Shown: positions 35,165 through 44,040 of the stretch, piece by piece | Layout: each line of letters opens with the position of its first letter | How positions within the stretch are numbered: position 1 is the first letter of the stretch | From: Oscillospiraceae bacterium | Lineage (GTDB): Bacteria; Bacillota_A; Clostridia; Oscillospirales; WRJC01 | NCBI GenBank assembly: GCA_009782405.1 | Contig: WRJC01000015.1 | Coordinates: 7,635 to 71,634, forward strand | Direction of reading: 5' to 3' | DNA: 64,000 nt | Made by a program: the position numbers and the translations under genes | The notes under the pieces: generated by a model | What the model was told of the DNA's origin: nothing | Databases searched by the model: none | Seen by the model: the letters and a program-made list of their open reading frames with translations, nothing else

Positions 35165-37564
35165 TCAAGCTTTTTTTCCCATGACCCCGCCGAGCTTCTT
35201 TGTTATGGCATTTGCGAGCATTGTCAGCGGGAAGCACGCTGCCGCAAGCGACGCCAGCAGCAAAAGCGAATTCGTGCCGAAGTCGGCGAGCGGGACCAAA
35301 CTAAAAAAATCGCTCCATATGTACGCCCCCAAAACAAATCCGGCGATTGCCATTATGCACACAATCGCCCGGAATGCGGTAAAGGGGCGGCAGGCTCCCA
35401 CAAGCGAGAACGCGCAAAGCAGCCCCGTGATGTAATAGGCGATCGTCTGGGCCTGGGTTTCGGGGACATTGGCGGCGGGCGATATAATTTTCACCGCCAA
35501 GAAGCCTAAAAGTATGCACACGGCGTACGGCAGCGCGCCGCCGATGGCCGCGCCTAAAAACTTCCCCGAGAACCTCGCGTTATTGGGCTCCAATGTCAGA
35601 ACCACTCCGGGAAACGCTTCTATCGTCGCATTTATCAGCGTGATTTGAATCGGCAAAAACGGGAAAGCCGCGAGCGTGAAAAGCGAGAAGGCGACAAGCA
35701 GCGCGGAATACAATGTCTTCACGAAAAATACCCTCGCCGAACGGGTTATGTTGTTTATTATCCGCCTGCCTTGGCCGATTATCTCCGGCATCGCCGAAAA
35801 ATCCGAATCCAGCAAAACAAATTGCGCAACCTGCCTCGCCGCGTCGCTGCCCTCGCCCATGGCTATGCTGCAGTCGGCTTCGCGCAGCGCGAGCACGTCG
35901 TTGACTCCGTCGCCCGTCATCGCCACGGTGTGCCCCAAGCTTTTGAGCGCGCGGATCAGCGACTTTTTTTGACCCGGGGCGACGCGCCCGAAAATGCTGT
36001 ATTTTGCCGCCGCCGCTTTTATCTCGGCTTCCGAATTCACATTCGTCATATCCAGGCAGACATCCGGGTTTTCGAGCCCCGCTTTTTTCGCGATTCCCGA
36101 AATCGTCAGGGGGCTGTCCCCCGATATGATTTTGACCGCTACCCCTTCGTTTTTAAAATAATTCAAAGTGTCCTTGGCGTTTTTTCTCACCGGATCGCTT
36201 AAAACAATGGCGGCGACCGGGGAAATATCGGCCGGATTTGGCAAAATGCCGTCTTTGACATGATTTGGGCAGTGGCATAGATACATCACGCGCCCGCCCC
36301 GGGCCTGCGCCTCTTTGGCGCGCGCGTCGATTTTGGATCCGGACAATATTTCGGGGGCGCCTAAAATGAAGCTGCCGAGTTCCGAAAAGCTCGCCGAGCT
36401 CCATTTCCGATGCGGGGAAAAAGCGGTTTTGGATTCCGCCGCGCGCGAAAAATCGGACGCAAAGCGTTCTTTCAGCGCCATAAATGTGGAATTCGACTCG
36501 CCTCCCGCTTCCATCGCCCCCACAAAATAGCCGATCGCCAAATCGAAACGAACCGGCGAATTGTGGCCTTCAAGTTCGAAAACCTCTTCGACTCGCATTT
36601 TCCCCTCGGTGAGCGTGCCCGTTTTGTCAAAACACAGCACATCTGCGCGCGCGAGCGTTTCGATGCAGTACAACTCCCTCACCAAAATCTTCTTTTTTGC
36701 CAGCATCACTATCCCGGCGGCAAGCGAAACGCTGATCAGCAAAACCAGCCCCTTGGGCATAAGCCCCAAAAGCGCGGCCGCCGTGTAAACGACGGAATGG
36801 GCCAAGGGATCTTCTAAACCCTTGCCCAAAAAATACGACTCGAAAAACAGGGCTGCCGCCAAGGGGACGATAAAAAAGCCGGTGAAACCGACGACTTTTT
36901 TCATCGAGTTGAGCAGTTCCGAATTTGGTTTTTTGTGTTTTTTTGTCTCTTCGGCGAGCTTCGACGCAAAATTTTCCGCCCCCGCTTTATGCACTTCGGC
37001 CCGGCATTTTCCGGCTGTGACAAAACTTCCGGACAAAAGCGCGTCGCCCGCAGTTTTTAAAACAGGGTCGCTTTCCCCGGTGAGAAGCGATTCGTCGGCT
37101 TCGATCTCCCCGGAAACGACGACACAGTCCGCGCATATCTGATTTCCCGCCGCGAGCAGCGTCAAATCGCCTACCACGAGTTCCTCCACCGGAATTTCGG
37201 TTTCCAGCCCGCCGCGCACGGCGGCCACTTTGAGCGCCGAAATCAGCGAGAGCTTTTCAATCGATTTTTTTGCGCGTATTTCCTGGACTGTGCCTATGGC
37301 CGCATTCAGGAAAACTATGAAAAGATACGACATATGCACCCATGCGTCAACCGCCGCAAGGCAAATCCCTATCGCTATGTTGAAGGCGTTGAATGTGGTG
37401 AGTATGTTGTCCCTTAATATTTGCGCGATGGTTTTGGTTGTTTTTTTTGGCGAAAAATTGGCAAGCCCGCAGCTGCGGCGCAGTGAAACCTCTTCATTTG
37501 AAAGGCCTTCTGCCGTGCTGCGGTTTTCGAAATGTTTTGAATTTTCGTCTATGTTTATCATCAA
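35165..37564 (-). CDS. P-type cation-transporting ATPase (CtpE-like)
   Basis: The protein has 799 residues. P-type motifs are complete: LLTGESD (actuator), MPKGLVLL (transmembrane helix 4), DKTGTLTEG (phosphorylated Asp) and GDGVNDVLALREADCSIAMG (hinge). MPKGL in place of the PEGL of Ca2+/Mg2+ pumps places it with the CtpE-like branch, for which calcium transport has been proposed. No N-terminal metal-binding CxxC domain is present, which argues against a copper or zinc pump. It converges on the sigma operon 17 bases away and lies upstream, on the minus strand, of nothing obviously related. Confidence 0.88.
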   Translation of the reverse strand: MMINIDENSKHFENRSTAEGLSNEEVSLRRSCGLANFSPKKTTKTIAQILRDNILTTFNAFNIAIGICLAAVDAWVHMSYLFIVFLNAAIGTVQEIRAKKSIEKLSLISALKVAAVRGGLETEIPVEELVVGDLTLLAAGNQICADCVVVSGEIEADESLLTGESDPVLKTAGDALLSGSFVTAGKCRAEVHKAGAENFASKLAEETKKHKKPNSELLNSMKKVVGFTGFFIVPLAAALFFESYFLGKGLEDPLAHSVVYTAAALLGLMPKGLVLLISVSLAAGIVMLAKKKILVRELYCIETLARADVLCFDKTGTLTEGKMRVEEVFELEGHNSPVRFDLAIGYFVGAMEAGGESNSTFMALKERFASDFSRAAESKTAFSPHRKWSSASFSELGSFILGAPEILSGSKIDARAKEAQARGGRVMYLCHCPNHVKDGILPNPADISPVAAIVLSDPVRKNAKDTLNYFKNEGVAVKIISGDSPLTISGIAKKAGLENPDVCLDMTNVNSEAEIKAAAAKYSIFGRVAPGQKKSLIRALKSLGHTVAMTGDGVNDVLALREADCSIAMGEGSDAARQVAQFVLLDSDFSAMPEIIGQGRRIINNITRSARVFFVKTLYSALLVAFSLFTLAAFPFLPIQITLINATIEAFPGVVLTLEPNNARFSGKFLGAAIGGALPYAVCILLGFLAVKIISPAANVPETQAQTIAYYITGLLCAFSLVGACRPFTAFRAIVCIMAIAGFVLGAYIWSDFFSLVPLADFGTNSLLLLASLAAACFPLTMLANAITKKLGGVMGKKA

Positions 37565-37583
37565 GTAAATTATGTCCGGATGC

Positions 37584-38465
37584 TTATCCGGTTTTTTTTA
37601 TGGTTCCGAGCGCCACTTGGTTTTTTCCGTTGTTTTTCGCTTCGTACATAGCCTCGTCGACAGCCAGCATGGCTTCGTTGAAATTCGCGCCGGGGGGCAT
37701 ATGGACCGCGCCGAAACTGGCAGTGATGGACATTTTCAGCCCGTTGTAGGTTATTTCATTTCTTTCGACTGCGCCGCAAAGGCGCTCGGCGATTTTGCGC
37801 AGCGATTCTTCTTTGCTCGACGGCATGAATATCAAAAATTCTTCGCCTCCGTATCTCGCCATTATGTCGTATGAGCGCAGCTGTTTTTTCACGACATCGA
37901 CAACTTCGCAGAGCACATGGTCCCCTGCGGCGTGCCCGTATGTGTCGTTGACTTTTTTGAAATCGTCTATGTCGTACATGATCAGCGCATTCGGCCTGTC
38001 AAGGCGGGCCGGGGACGACATTTCGATTTCGCGTTCCACTTTTTCAAGGAAGCTCCGGCGGTTCTCTATTCCGGTCAGCGAATCCTTGGTGGCGAGGTCT
38101 TCGAGCTGCTTGATGAGGGAAGTCATTTCCGTGATGTCGCGTATTATGATGAACCAACCGGATTGGTTCCCTTTTTCGTCTATGATTTTTTTAACGTTTG
38201 CTTTGTGCGTGGATTGCGCGGCTCCGCTTCCCCCTTTTGCCTCAGATTCGAAAATTATTTCCGACAATCGGTCTGCCGCATCCAATTCGCGGGGCCACCC
38301 GGGGGCGTTTTTGACCGATTCGGCTTTGGGGAATGAAGCAAGGGAAGAAAACAGTTTGCCTGCGCTGTCGTTGCAACTCAAAAAACGCCATTTGTCATCC
38401 AATATGATCATGGCGTCTTCCATTGTTTTCAGAACTATGCTCGACGTTTTAGCTTCAATGTCCAT
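37584..38465 (-). CDS. PAS-GGDEF diguanylate cyclase
   Basis: The preferred start (ATG 38465) gives 293 residues; an upstream ATG at 38510 or a TTG near 38480 behind GGAAGG are alternatives. A PAS domain (about 1-115: MEDAMIILDDKWRFLSCND, GWFIIIRDITEMTSL) precedes a GGDEF domain with DSLTGIENRRSF, YDIDDFKKVNDTYGH and the active-site RYGGEEF. GGEEF is a functional variant, so it should make cyclic di-GMP from two GTP. No RxxD inhibitory site was noted. No membrane segment: a cytoplasmic sensor with unknown ligand. Confidence 0.88.
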   Translation of the reverse strand: MDIEAKTSSIVLKTMEDAMIILDDKWRFLSCNDSAGKLFSSLASFPKAESVKNAPGWPRELDAADRLSEIIFESEAKGGSGAAQSTHKANVKKIIDEKGNQSGWFIIIRDITEMTSLIKQLEDLATKDSLTGIENRRSFLEKVEREIEMSSPARLDRPNALIMYDIDDFKKVNDTYGHAAGDHVLCEVVDVVKKQLRSYDIMARYGGEEFLIFMPSSKEESLRKIAERLCGAVERNEITYNGLKMSITASFGAVHMPPGANFNEAMLAVDEAMYEAKNNGKNQVALGTIKKTG

Positions 38466-38619
38466 AATTTCTATCAAAATTCCTTCCAAAAAGCAAAAAT
38501 TAAAAAGCAAAATTTTAACTTATTTTTAATTTACGATATTATATCATAAATATATCACAAATATGTGAACAATCAAACGCCCATGCAAATTTATTTTGCA
38601 ATTGAAATTTACAGATTTT

Positions 38620-39078
38620 TCAAGTTTTGCCCTTGTATTTTTCTGCGGCGTTTCTCGCGATTTCATCGCACCTTTCATTATATGGGTGGCCGCTGTGCCC
38701 TTTTATCCATATAAATTTCACGCTGTCGCCAATGCGTTCGACCGCTTTCAGCAGCCTGTCCCACAGCTCCGGGTTCAGCGCCGGGCTTTTGTCGCTTTTG
38801 ATCCAATTCCGGCTGCGCCAGTTTTTGGCCCACCCTTTGGATATGCCGTCGGAGACATATTTCGAATCGGTGTACAGATCGATTTCGCAGCCACGGGCGT
38901 CCTTGATGGATTCGAGCCCGGATATGGCGGCCATCAGCTCCATTTTGTTGTTTGTGGTGTTGGGGTCGCCGCCGCAGACCACTTTTTCGGCCTCCCCATA
39001 GATCAAAATCGCGCAGTATCCCCCCGGGCCGGGGTTCGACAGGCAGGCTCCGTCGGAATATATATCTATTTTTTTCAT
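38620..39078 (-). CDS. rnhA: Ribonuclease HI
   Basis: The protein has 152 residues, the usual bacterial length. The catalytic acids are visible: Asp in IYSDGACLSNPGPGG, Glu in NNKMELMAAI, Asp in LYTDSKYV and the late Asp in NERCDEIARN. It removes the RNA strand of RNA-DNA hybrids. The ATG overlaps the stop of the TtcA-like gene by four bases. A longer reading to 39234 lies inside that gene and is rejected. Confidence 0.93.
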   Translation of the reverse strand: MKKIDIYSDGACLSNPGPGGYCAILIYGEAEKVVCGGDPNTTNNKMELMAAISGLESIKDARGCEIDLYTDSKYVSDGISKGWAKNWRSRNWIKSDKSPALNPELWDRLLKAVERIGDSVKFIWIKGHSGHPYNERCDEIARNAAEKYKGKT

Positions 39079-39818
39079 TTTTTTTCTTTTCTCTTTTCCG
39101 GGTCTATATACCCGTCGATTTCCGACTTTTCGATTGCGGAGAATATGTTGCGTCTGAAATTTTTGTATTTTTTGGACAAATCGAACAGCAACGCTTTCAC
39201 TTCCTCGCGCTTCGTCTTTTTGTCGGCGGGGCACGGGTTTTTCGCCACCGGCAGGTTTTGGTTTTTCGCGAAGGCCCTGATTTCTTTTTCCGGCGCGTAT
39301 ATGAGCGGTCGGATCAAGGTCAGGGCGCTTCTGTCCAAATATGTGACCGGCGAGAAGGAACCCAGCCTGCTTTCGTAAATCAAATTGAGCATGAAGGTTT
39401 CCGCGCTGTCATCGAGGTGGTGCGCCAAAGCCACTTTGTTGCAGCCGAGGCTTTTCGCCGCTTTGTTGAGCGTCCCGTGCCGGAGTTTCGAGCACAGCGA
39501 GCAGGGGTTTTTTTCTTTTCGCAACTCAAATACCACCTGCTTGATATTTGTGGGGACTATCCGGTATTCCACGTCCAGATTCCGGCACCATTTGGCCACT
39601 TCGCCGAAATCTATGTTGCCAAAGCCGCAGTCCACAGTCACTGCCGCTATGTCGAAACGTTTCGGGTAAAACGCTTTTAATTTCGATAGACCGTACAAAA
39701 GCGTTAGCGAATCTTTTCCCGCCGACAACCCGACGGCGATTTTGTCCCCTTCGCTTATCATTTCGTATGTATCCACGGCCCTTCTCAGATGGCTCAGTAT
39801 CCGTTTGGCTGTTATCAA
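39075..39818 (-). CDS. TtcA-like ATP-pyrophosphatase (tRNA thiolation type)
   Basis: The protein has 247 residues. The PP-loop reads GLSAGKDSL (SAGKDS in place of SGGKDS), with CSLCSKLRHG as the CxxC pair used for an iron-sulfur cluster, and LAHHLDDSAETFMLNL. This matches the TtcA/TtuA group, which adenylates a tRNA base before sulfur transfer. The C-terminal second cysteine pair of some TtcA proteins is only partly visible (NPCPAD), so whether it makes 2-thiocytidine is uncertain. It is translationally coupled to rnhA. Confidence 0.82.
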   Translation of the reverse strand: MITAKRILSHLRRAVDTYEMISEGDKIAVGLSAGKDSLTLLYGLSKLKAFYPKRFDIAAVTVDCGFGNIDFGEVAKWCRNLDVEYRIVPTNIKQVVFELRKEKNPCSLCSKLRHGTLNKAAKSLGCNKVALAHHLDDSAETFMLNLIYESRLGSFSPVTYLDRSALTLIRPLIYAPEKEIRAFAKNQNLPVAKNPCPADKKTKREEVKALLFDLSKKYKNFRRNIFSAIEKSEIDGYIDPEKRKEKK

Positions 39819-39836
39819 TTCCTTGCCCCCCGGAAT

Positions 39837-41138
39837 CTACCTGAATTTCCAGAATATGCTGGCAGTATCTCCAAGGCTTCTCTCGACTCTTTGGATGATC
39901 AGGAAATCCGGGTTTATCTCTTTCACGTAATTCACGTCGATGTCGTAATTCCACATATGGTAAAATATTATCCTGTCGGAAGTTTCGGCTATGGGTGACA
40001 TGAGCGATATGGAAAACGAATCCCTGTAAACGAGCACCGAAGGCTTTGTCGGGTCGTTTCTGCTGTATTCGTGGTATTGGTGGTAAAATCCTTCCTGATA
40101 GGGTATCTCGTTTGTGTCGGCTCTGAACAGTTCCGGCACTGTGGGTTTTTTTATCCTCACCACGGGCACTGTTTCCCTGTATTGCTCTTGGTCGAATTCC
40201 AGCATGGGTATCAGATCCCCGCCGCGCACGTTTACCTCAAATACGTCAAAATCTGACAGCGGCAGGGGTTTTGCCCCCGGGAAGCTTTCGCCGATATATT
40301 CGAATATCTCGCAGTACCCGAAATACGCGCCCAGTTCGTTCCAGTGAGTGTCGGTCCTGTTGTACAAAAAATTGTTTTGCTTTTCTTTCATGAGCCTGTT
40401 GTAGGGATTTATGAATTTCACCGTCGAATTGGAAAATGCGGCCTCTAACTGTTTTAGCCTCGAGTTGTCGCCCACTTTTTGGTCGGCCCAATAATCCGGC
40501 ATCGTTTCGGGATAGATCGTGTTGTGGCTCGGGGAGACGAAAAATATGATTTGCGTCTTGAGCCCTTCGTCTTTTAATATCCGCTGCAAATTCTCCGCGC
40601 ATTCTTTGATCCTGTCGAGTTCGCCTTCGCCAAAAAGGCTGTTTCCCAAATAGTCGGCGATCGTCTCGTTGTAGTGCAGGTGATTTTCTTTGCCCGCGTA
40701 GACAGGCCTGTCGTTTCTTTTGCCTCCGGATTCAACCGGCAGCGTCAGCGGCTCGCTTTCCTCTTTGTTTTCGCCTGTGGCATACAGTTTGAGGGTGAAG
40801 GCTTCGCGGGTATCGACGAATGTCTCGACGATGAACTGCCCGTATATTACTTTGGCGTAAGCGGGCTCGATTCCGCCCTCGACTCTTATCCGTGCCCCTT
40901 CCTCCCCTTTTCCCGCCACGCAATAGCGATCTTTGGCCAAGAATGTGCTGTCGGTCAGAGTGGGGGCGGCGGTTTTTTCTTTGGGTTTCGGAACGGTCTC
41001 TTCTTCGGGTTCTCTTGCGGCTTCTGTGGGCGCAGGGCTCTTGTCCCTGAACAAGAGCGGGAACGAGAGCAGCGCCATCATGGTCAGCAAGAGAGCCAGC
41101 AAAACAAACAGCAAACCAATTATTATCTTTTTTTGCAT
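39837..41138 (-). CDS. AlgX/DHHW-type SGNH acyltransferase-like protein
   Basis: The protein has 433 residues with a single N-terminal membrane anchor (residues 5-30), a Pro/Glu-rich linker (33-60), and an outer SGNH-like domain. Key points are FFVSPSHNTIYPE, NRTDTHWNELGAYFGY (the D-x-H-W motif) and VYRDSFSISLM with a candidate catalytic Ser. Such proteins (AlgJ, AlgX, DltD-like, DHHW) acetylate or process surface polysaccharides. No membrane-bound O-acyltransferase gene accompanies it here, which is unusual. It is 18 bases upstream of the TtcA-like gene. Confidence 0.72.
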   Translation of the reverse strand: MQKKIIIGLLFVLLALLLTMMALLSFPLLFRDKSPAPTEAAREPEEETVPKPKEKTAAPTLTDSTFLAKDRYCVAGKGEEGARIRVEGGIEPAYAKVIYGQFIVETFVDTREAFTLKLYATGENKEESEPLTLPVESGGKRNDRPVYAGKENHLHYNETIADYLGNSLFGEGELDRIKECAENLQRILKDEGLKTQIIFFVSPSHNTIYPETMPDYWADQKVGDNSRLKQLEAAFSNSTVKFINPYNRLMKEKQNNFLYNRTDTHWNELGAYFGYCEIFEYIGESFPGAKPLPLSDFDVFEVNVRGGDLIPMLEFDQEQYRETVPVVRIKKPTVPELFRADTNEIPYQEGFYHQYHEYSRNDPTKPSVLVYRDSFSISLMSPIAETSDRIIFYHMWNYDIDVNYVKEINPDFLIIQRVERSLGDTASIFWKFR

Positions 41139-41181
41139 AAAAACTCTCCATAATCTTTGTTATATTTCACCGGCATGATTT

Positions 41182-42282
41182 TTACCTGTATGCAAGTTCG
41201 GCGGACAGGTCGAGATAGCGCTTGATTCCTTCGGGATTCACGTTCCACGGGATATGGTTTCCAATGCACATCATATATCCCCGCGACATTTTCCCCGTTT
41301 CCACCATCGATTCCACCATCGCGCGGATTTCGCCGGGGTCGTTTCGATCCAATATCCGGTTGTCCCCTTCGCCCGCGATGAAACAGTCTTTGTGCTTTTT
41401 TGCGATTTCCTTGTAGTCCGTGTACGGCTCGCTGATTATGCCCCGCGCCCCGCATGCGAAAACGTCGTCGGCATATGCGTCGATGCAGCCGTCCACCATG
41501 AAAATCACTTCTTTGCCGGCCGCTTTCAATATGGACCAAAATTCCTCGTATCTCGGGAAGACATATTTGCCCATCCACTTGGGCGAACAAACCGGGCCGC
41601 GGGTCATCACGATGTCGTCGTGGCAGGTGACGAAATTTATCGGCAGCCTCGCAAAGGCGCGGAAAATCCTGCGGTTTATCTCCGCGAACTCCTCCATGAT
41701 GCGCTCAAAGCGCGGATCGAGGCAGCACTCGAGAAACAATTCCCAGCCAAATGTCAGAAGCGGCCACATGAACATGGTGTTGTAGAAACCCACTCCGGCA
41801 GACGATCCTTCGGGAGCCTTGTCCCCCCAATCGGCCGGAAGGCCTGCCCTGTACCTGCCATATATCGTCTCTTCGTCCGTGAAATCCGCGTTTTCGACCA
41901 CGCTTCCACCCCATTTCGAAAAATCGGCGTGCGCCAAAGGGCTGAAGCCAAAAACGTCTTCGGGCGTTTTGAAATATGCCCCGTACAAAAAGGTGCCGGT
42001 TTCGCCCTCGCCCCAGCGAACGGTGTGCCGCTCGGAATTGCTCGACAGATTTCCGCCGAGTTTTGGCTTTGCCAAAGGGGCGTCGCTTTCGGGAACGCCC
42101 AAACCGAGCATTGGGTACAATTCGCGGAGTTTTTGGCGGCATTGGCGCGGGTTTTCGTAATAGTCGATGCCCGCAAGATACGATTCGGCATCCGGGTTAG
42201 ACCAATGTTCCCAATGGAGGAGCTTTTCCCCCCCCATTCCCATAAATACGTTGTATCTTTCATCGCTTGAAATTTTTGACAT
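41182..42282 (-). CDS. Uroporphyrinogen decarboxylase-family protein, divergent
   Basis: The protein has 366 residues with a URO-D-like barrel (DERYNVFMGMGGEKLLHWEHW, FVTCHDDIVMTRGPVCSPKWMGKYVFPRYEEFW, ICIGNHIPWNVNPEGIKRYL). The HxC zinc motif of the MtaA-like group is replaced by MVDGC, so both catalysis type and metal use are open. It follows a solute-binding gene by 32 bases and probably shares its transcript. Together with the member at 1788-2852, this makes two family members among glycan genes without haem or methanogenesis-type genes. Confidence 0.72.
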   Translation of the reverse strand: MSKISSDERYNVFMGMGGEKLLHWEHWSNPDAESYLAGIDYYENPRQCRQKLRELYPMLGLGVPESDAPLAKPKLGGNLSSNSERHTVRWGEGETGTFLYGAYFKTPEDVFGFSPLAHADFSKWGGSVVENADFTDEETIYGRYRAGLPADWGDKAPEGSSAGVGFYNTMFMWPLLTFGWELFLECCLDPRFERIMEEFAEINRRIFRAFARLPINFVTCHDDIVMTRGPVCSPKWMGKYVFPRYEEFWSILKAAGKEVIFMVDGCIDAYADDVFACGARGIISEPYTDYKEIAKKHKDCFIAGEGDNRILDRNDPGEIRAMVESMVETGKMSRGYMMCIGNHIPWNVNPEGIKRYLDLSAELAYR

Positions 42283-42314
42283 GCGAAGGCCTCCTGTTTT
42301 TTAATATGGTTGAA

Positions 42315-43829
42315 TTAATTGTCGATATAATACTCTATGATTTTGTCATATGTCTTTTGCAATGTATTCATGAATGCATCTTTGTTTTTTTCCACATAGG
42401 AAACGTAATCTTTCTTTTTTGAAGACAGTACATTCGGGATGACGTGCGACAGAGGGCTCCAGTTGGTATAGTTCAGGGCGAAATCATAACATGCGCCTTG
42501 GTATATGATGTCTATCATCTCTTTCGATTCGTCGTCGCGGGCCACTTTCGAGGTGAGGATGATGTCGTAATATGCCGGGACGACATATTTGTAGCTCTCC
42601 GCCGCGAGAGCCTCGCATACCGCGCCTGAAACCTCGGGGTTTGCGCTCAGGGGGATTATCATGAATCCGTTCCAGGACAGGCTCCAATACCTTTCTTGGT
42701 TTTCGTCCAATTTCGGGAAGGGGAGTATGCCGAATTCCACGTCGTATGTGCGGTAAAACCTTCCCGCGCTCAGCGCGTCGGGCATGAACAGCACCCTTCC
42801 GCTATTCATGCTGACTTCCGATTCGTATTTTATCCTTGTCGTGCCAAAAGCGTTGGGATCCCAGTATTCATCCAAAAAAGTGACGGTATTGTCATAGAAT
42901 ATATCGTAAATCGTGTTCATGATCCGGTCGAAGCGCTCGTCCAAAAGGTTGAAGCGGAGTTCGCCGTCGGGCATTTTCGTCACGCTCGTCATATCGCACC
43001 CCTGCAGCGCGCTCTGGGGGACCCAGCCTGTGTTGGCGACCATCCCATACTGGTCTTCGGTGCCCCATTTGCCGTCCCCGTTTAAGTCTTTTGTCACTTT
43101 TTTGCCCATATCCGCCAATTTGTCCCAAGTCCATCTGCCGGATCTCACGACGTCATACGGGTCTTCCAAGGCGAAATCTTTTATGATGTCCTTGTTGAAG
43201 TATATCACGTTTGGGTCAAATATGATCAAATCGCTCACAGCGACAAGCAGCACATTCTGCACGGCGAGTTCGTTGTTCATTTCCTGGTTCCACCAAGGTT
43301 TGGAAAAATCCACATGCGGCACTTTGTTCCAGTCGTACACAAATCCTATGGATTCAGTGACGCCCCCTATACAGTGCGTCAGCGCCAATTGGTACTCATC
43401 CGTGCCGGATTGAACCGTTTTGACCACGGCGGGGGCGATTGTGGATATGTCGCCGTCCGCCACGCTCAAATAGCGTATTTCGACATTGAGCCGTTCTTCG
43501 ACGTCTTTCTGGCGCTTGTAGACGGCGTCGTTCATGACTTCGCCATTTTGCGCCTCCACAAAATAGTAGTCGGTGTACATGCTCCATGCCGGATATAGTA
43601 TTTTGAATTCCATTCCCTCGAAATCGAGCCCATCGGGCAAACCGTCCTTTACGTCCAGCCGCGAATTGCCTTGGGTTTCTTCCTCCGGCGCATCGCCGCC
43701 AAGGCCGCCCGCGCTTTCGTTTGCCGTTTTGTCCTCCGTTTTTTTGTCGCAAGAGGCAAATCCGGACGCCGAAACTACAGCCACCAGCATGGCAAAAAGC
43801 AAAATCAACACTTTTTTGTCGGTTTTCAT
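42315..43829 (-). CDS. Extracellular solute-binding lipoprotein
   Basis: ATG 43829 follows AAAGGAAG and gives 504 residues; the ATG at 43847 lies in that ribosome site. The signal ends in FASC (Cys27). It keeps the family blocks NGEVMNDAVYKRQKDVEERL, DLNGDGKWGTEDQYG and DDESKEMIDIIYQGA. It is divergent from a mannose-6-phosphate-isomerase-like gene and upstream of a UroD-like gene. No permease genes are present. Confidence 0.87.
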   Translation of the reverse strand: MKTDKKVLILLFAMLVAVVSASGFASCDKKTEDKTANESAGGLGGDAPEEETQGNSRLDVKDGLPDGLDFEGMEFKILYPAWSMYTDYYFVEAQNGEVMNDAVYKRQKDVEERLNVEIRYLSVADGDISTIAPAVVKTVQSGTDEYQLALTHCIGGVTESIGFVYDWNKVPHVDFSKPWWNQEMNNELAVQNVLLVAVSDLIIFDPNVIYFNKDIIKDFALEDPYDVVRSGRWTWDKLADMGKKVTKDLNGDGKWGTEDQYGMVANTGWVPQSALQGCDMTSVTKMPDGELRFNLLDERFDRIMNTIYDIFYDNTVTFLDEYWDPNAFGTTRIKYESEVSMNSGRVLFMPDALSAGRFYRTYDVEFGILPFPKLDENQERYWSLSWNGFMIIPLSANPEVSGAVCEALAAESYKYVVPAYYDIILTSKVARDDESKEMIDIIYQGACYDFALNYTNWSPLSHVIPNVLSSKKKDYVSYVEKNKDAFMNTLQKTYDKIIEYYIDN

Positions 43830-43887
43830 ACAACAACTTCCTTTCATAAGTATTAAATAAATAATGAAAAAAATACGCGAAACCCAC

Positions 43888-43935
43888 TTGAAAATTATGC
43901 GGTTATGTGTTATAATGGCGAAAACGCCGAGTAAG
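43888..43935 (+). promoter_or_regulatory. Promoter with start-site palindrome, isomerase gene
   Basis: TTGAAA (43888-43893), 17 bases, TATAAT (43911-43916), directly followed by GGCGAAAACGCC, a four-base inverted repeat around AAAA spanning the expected transcription start. The same layout occurs at the three repeat promoters at 46.5-47.9 kb. The leader to the start codon is about 120 bases long without a further recognised element. Confidence 0.75.
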
Positions 43936-44040
43936 TAAGATTATATCATTTTTTCGCAAACAATACAATACCGTTTTAAAAAAAATATGTAAAATTTCCG
44001 GATAAAAAAAGTTTTTGCGTAAAGTCATGAGGTGGAAAAC

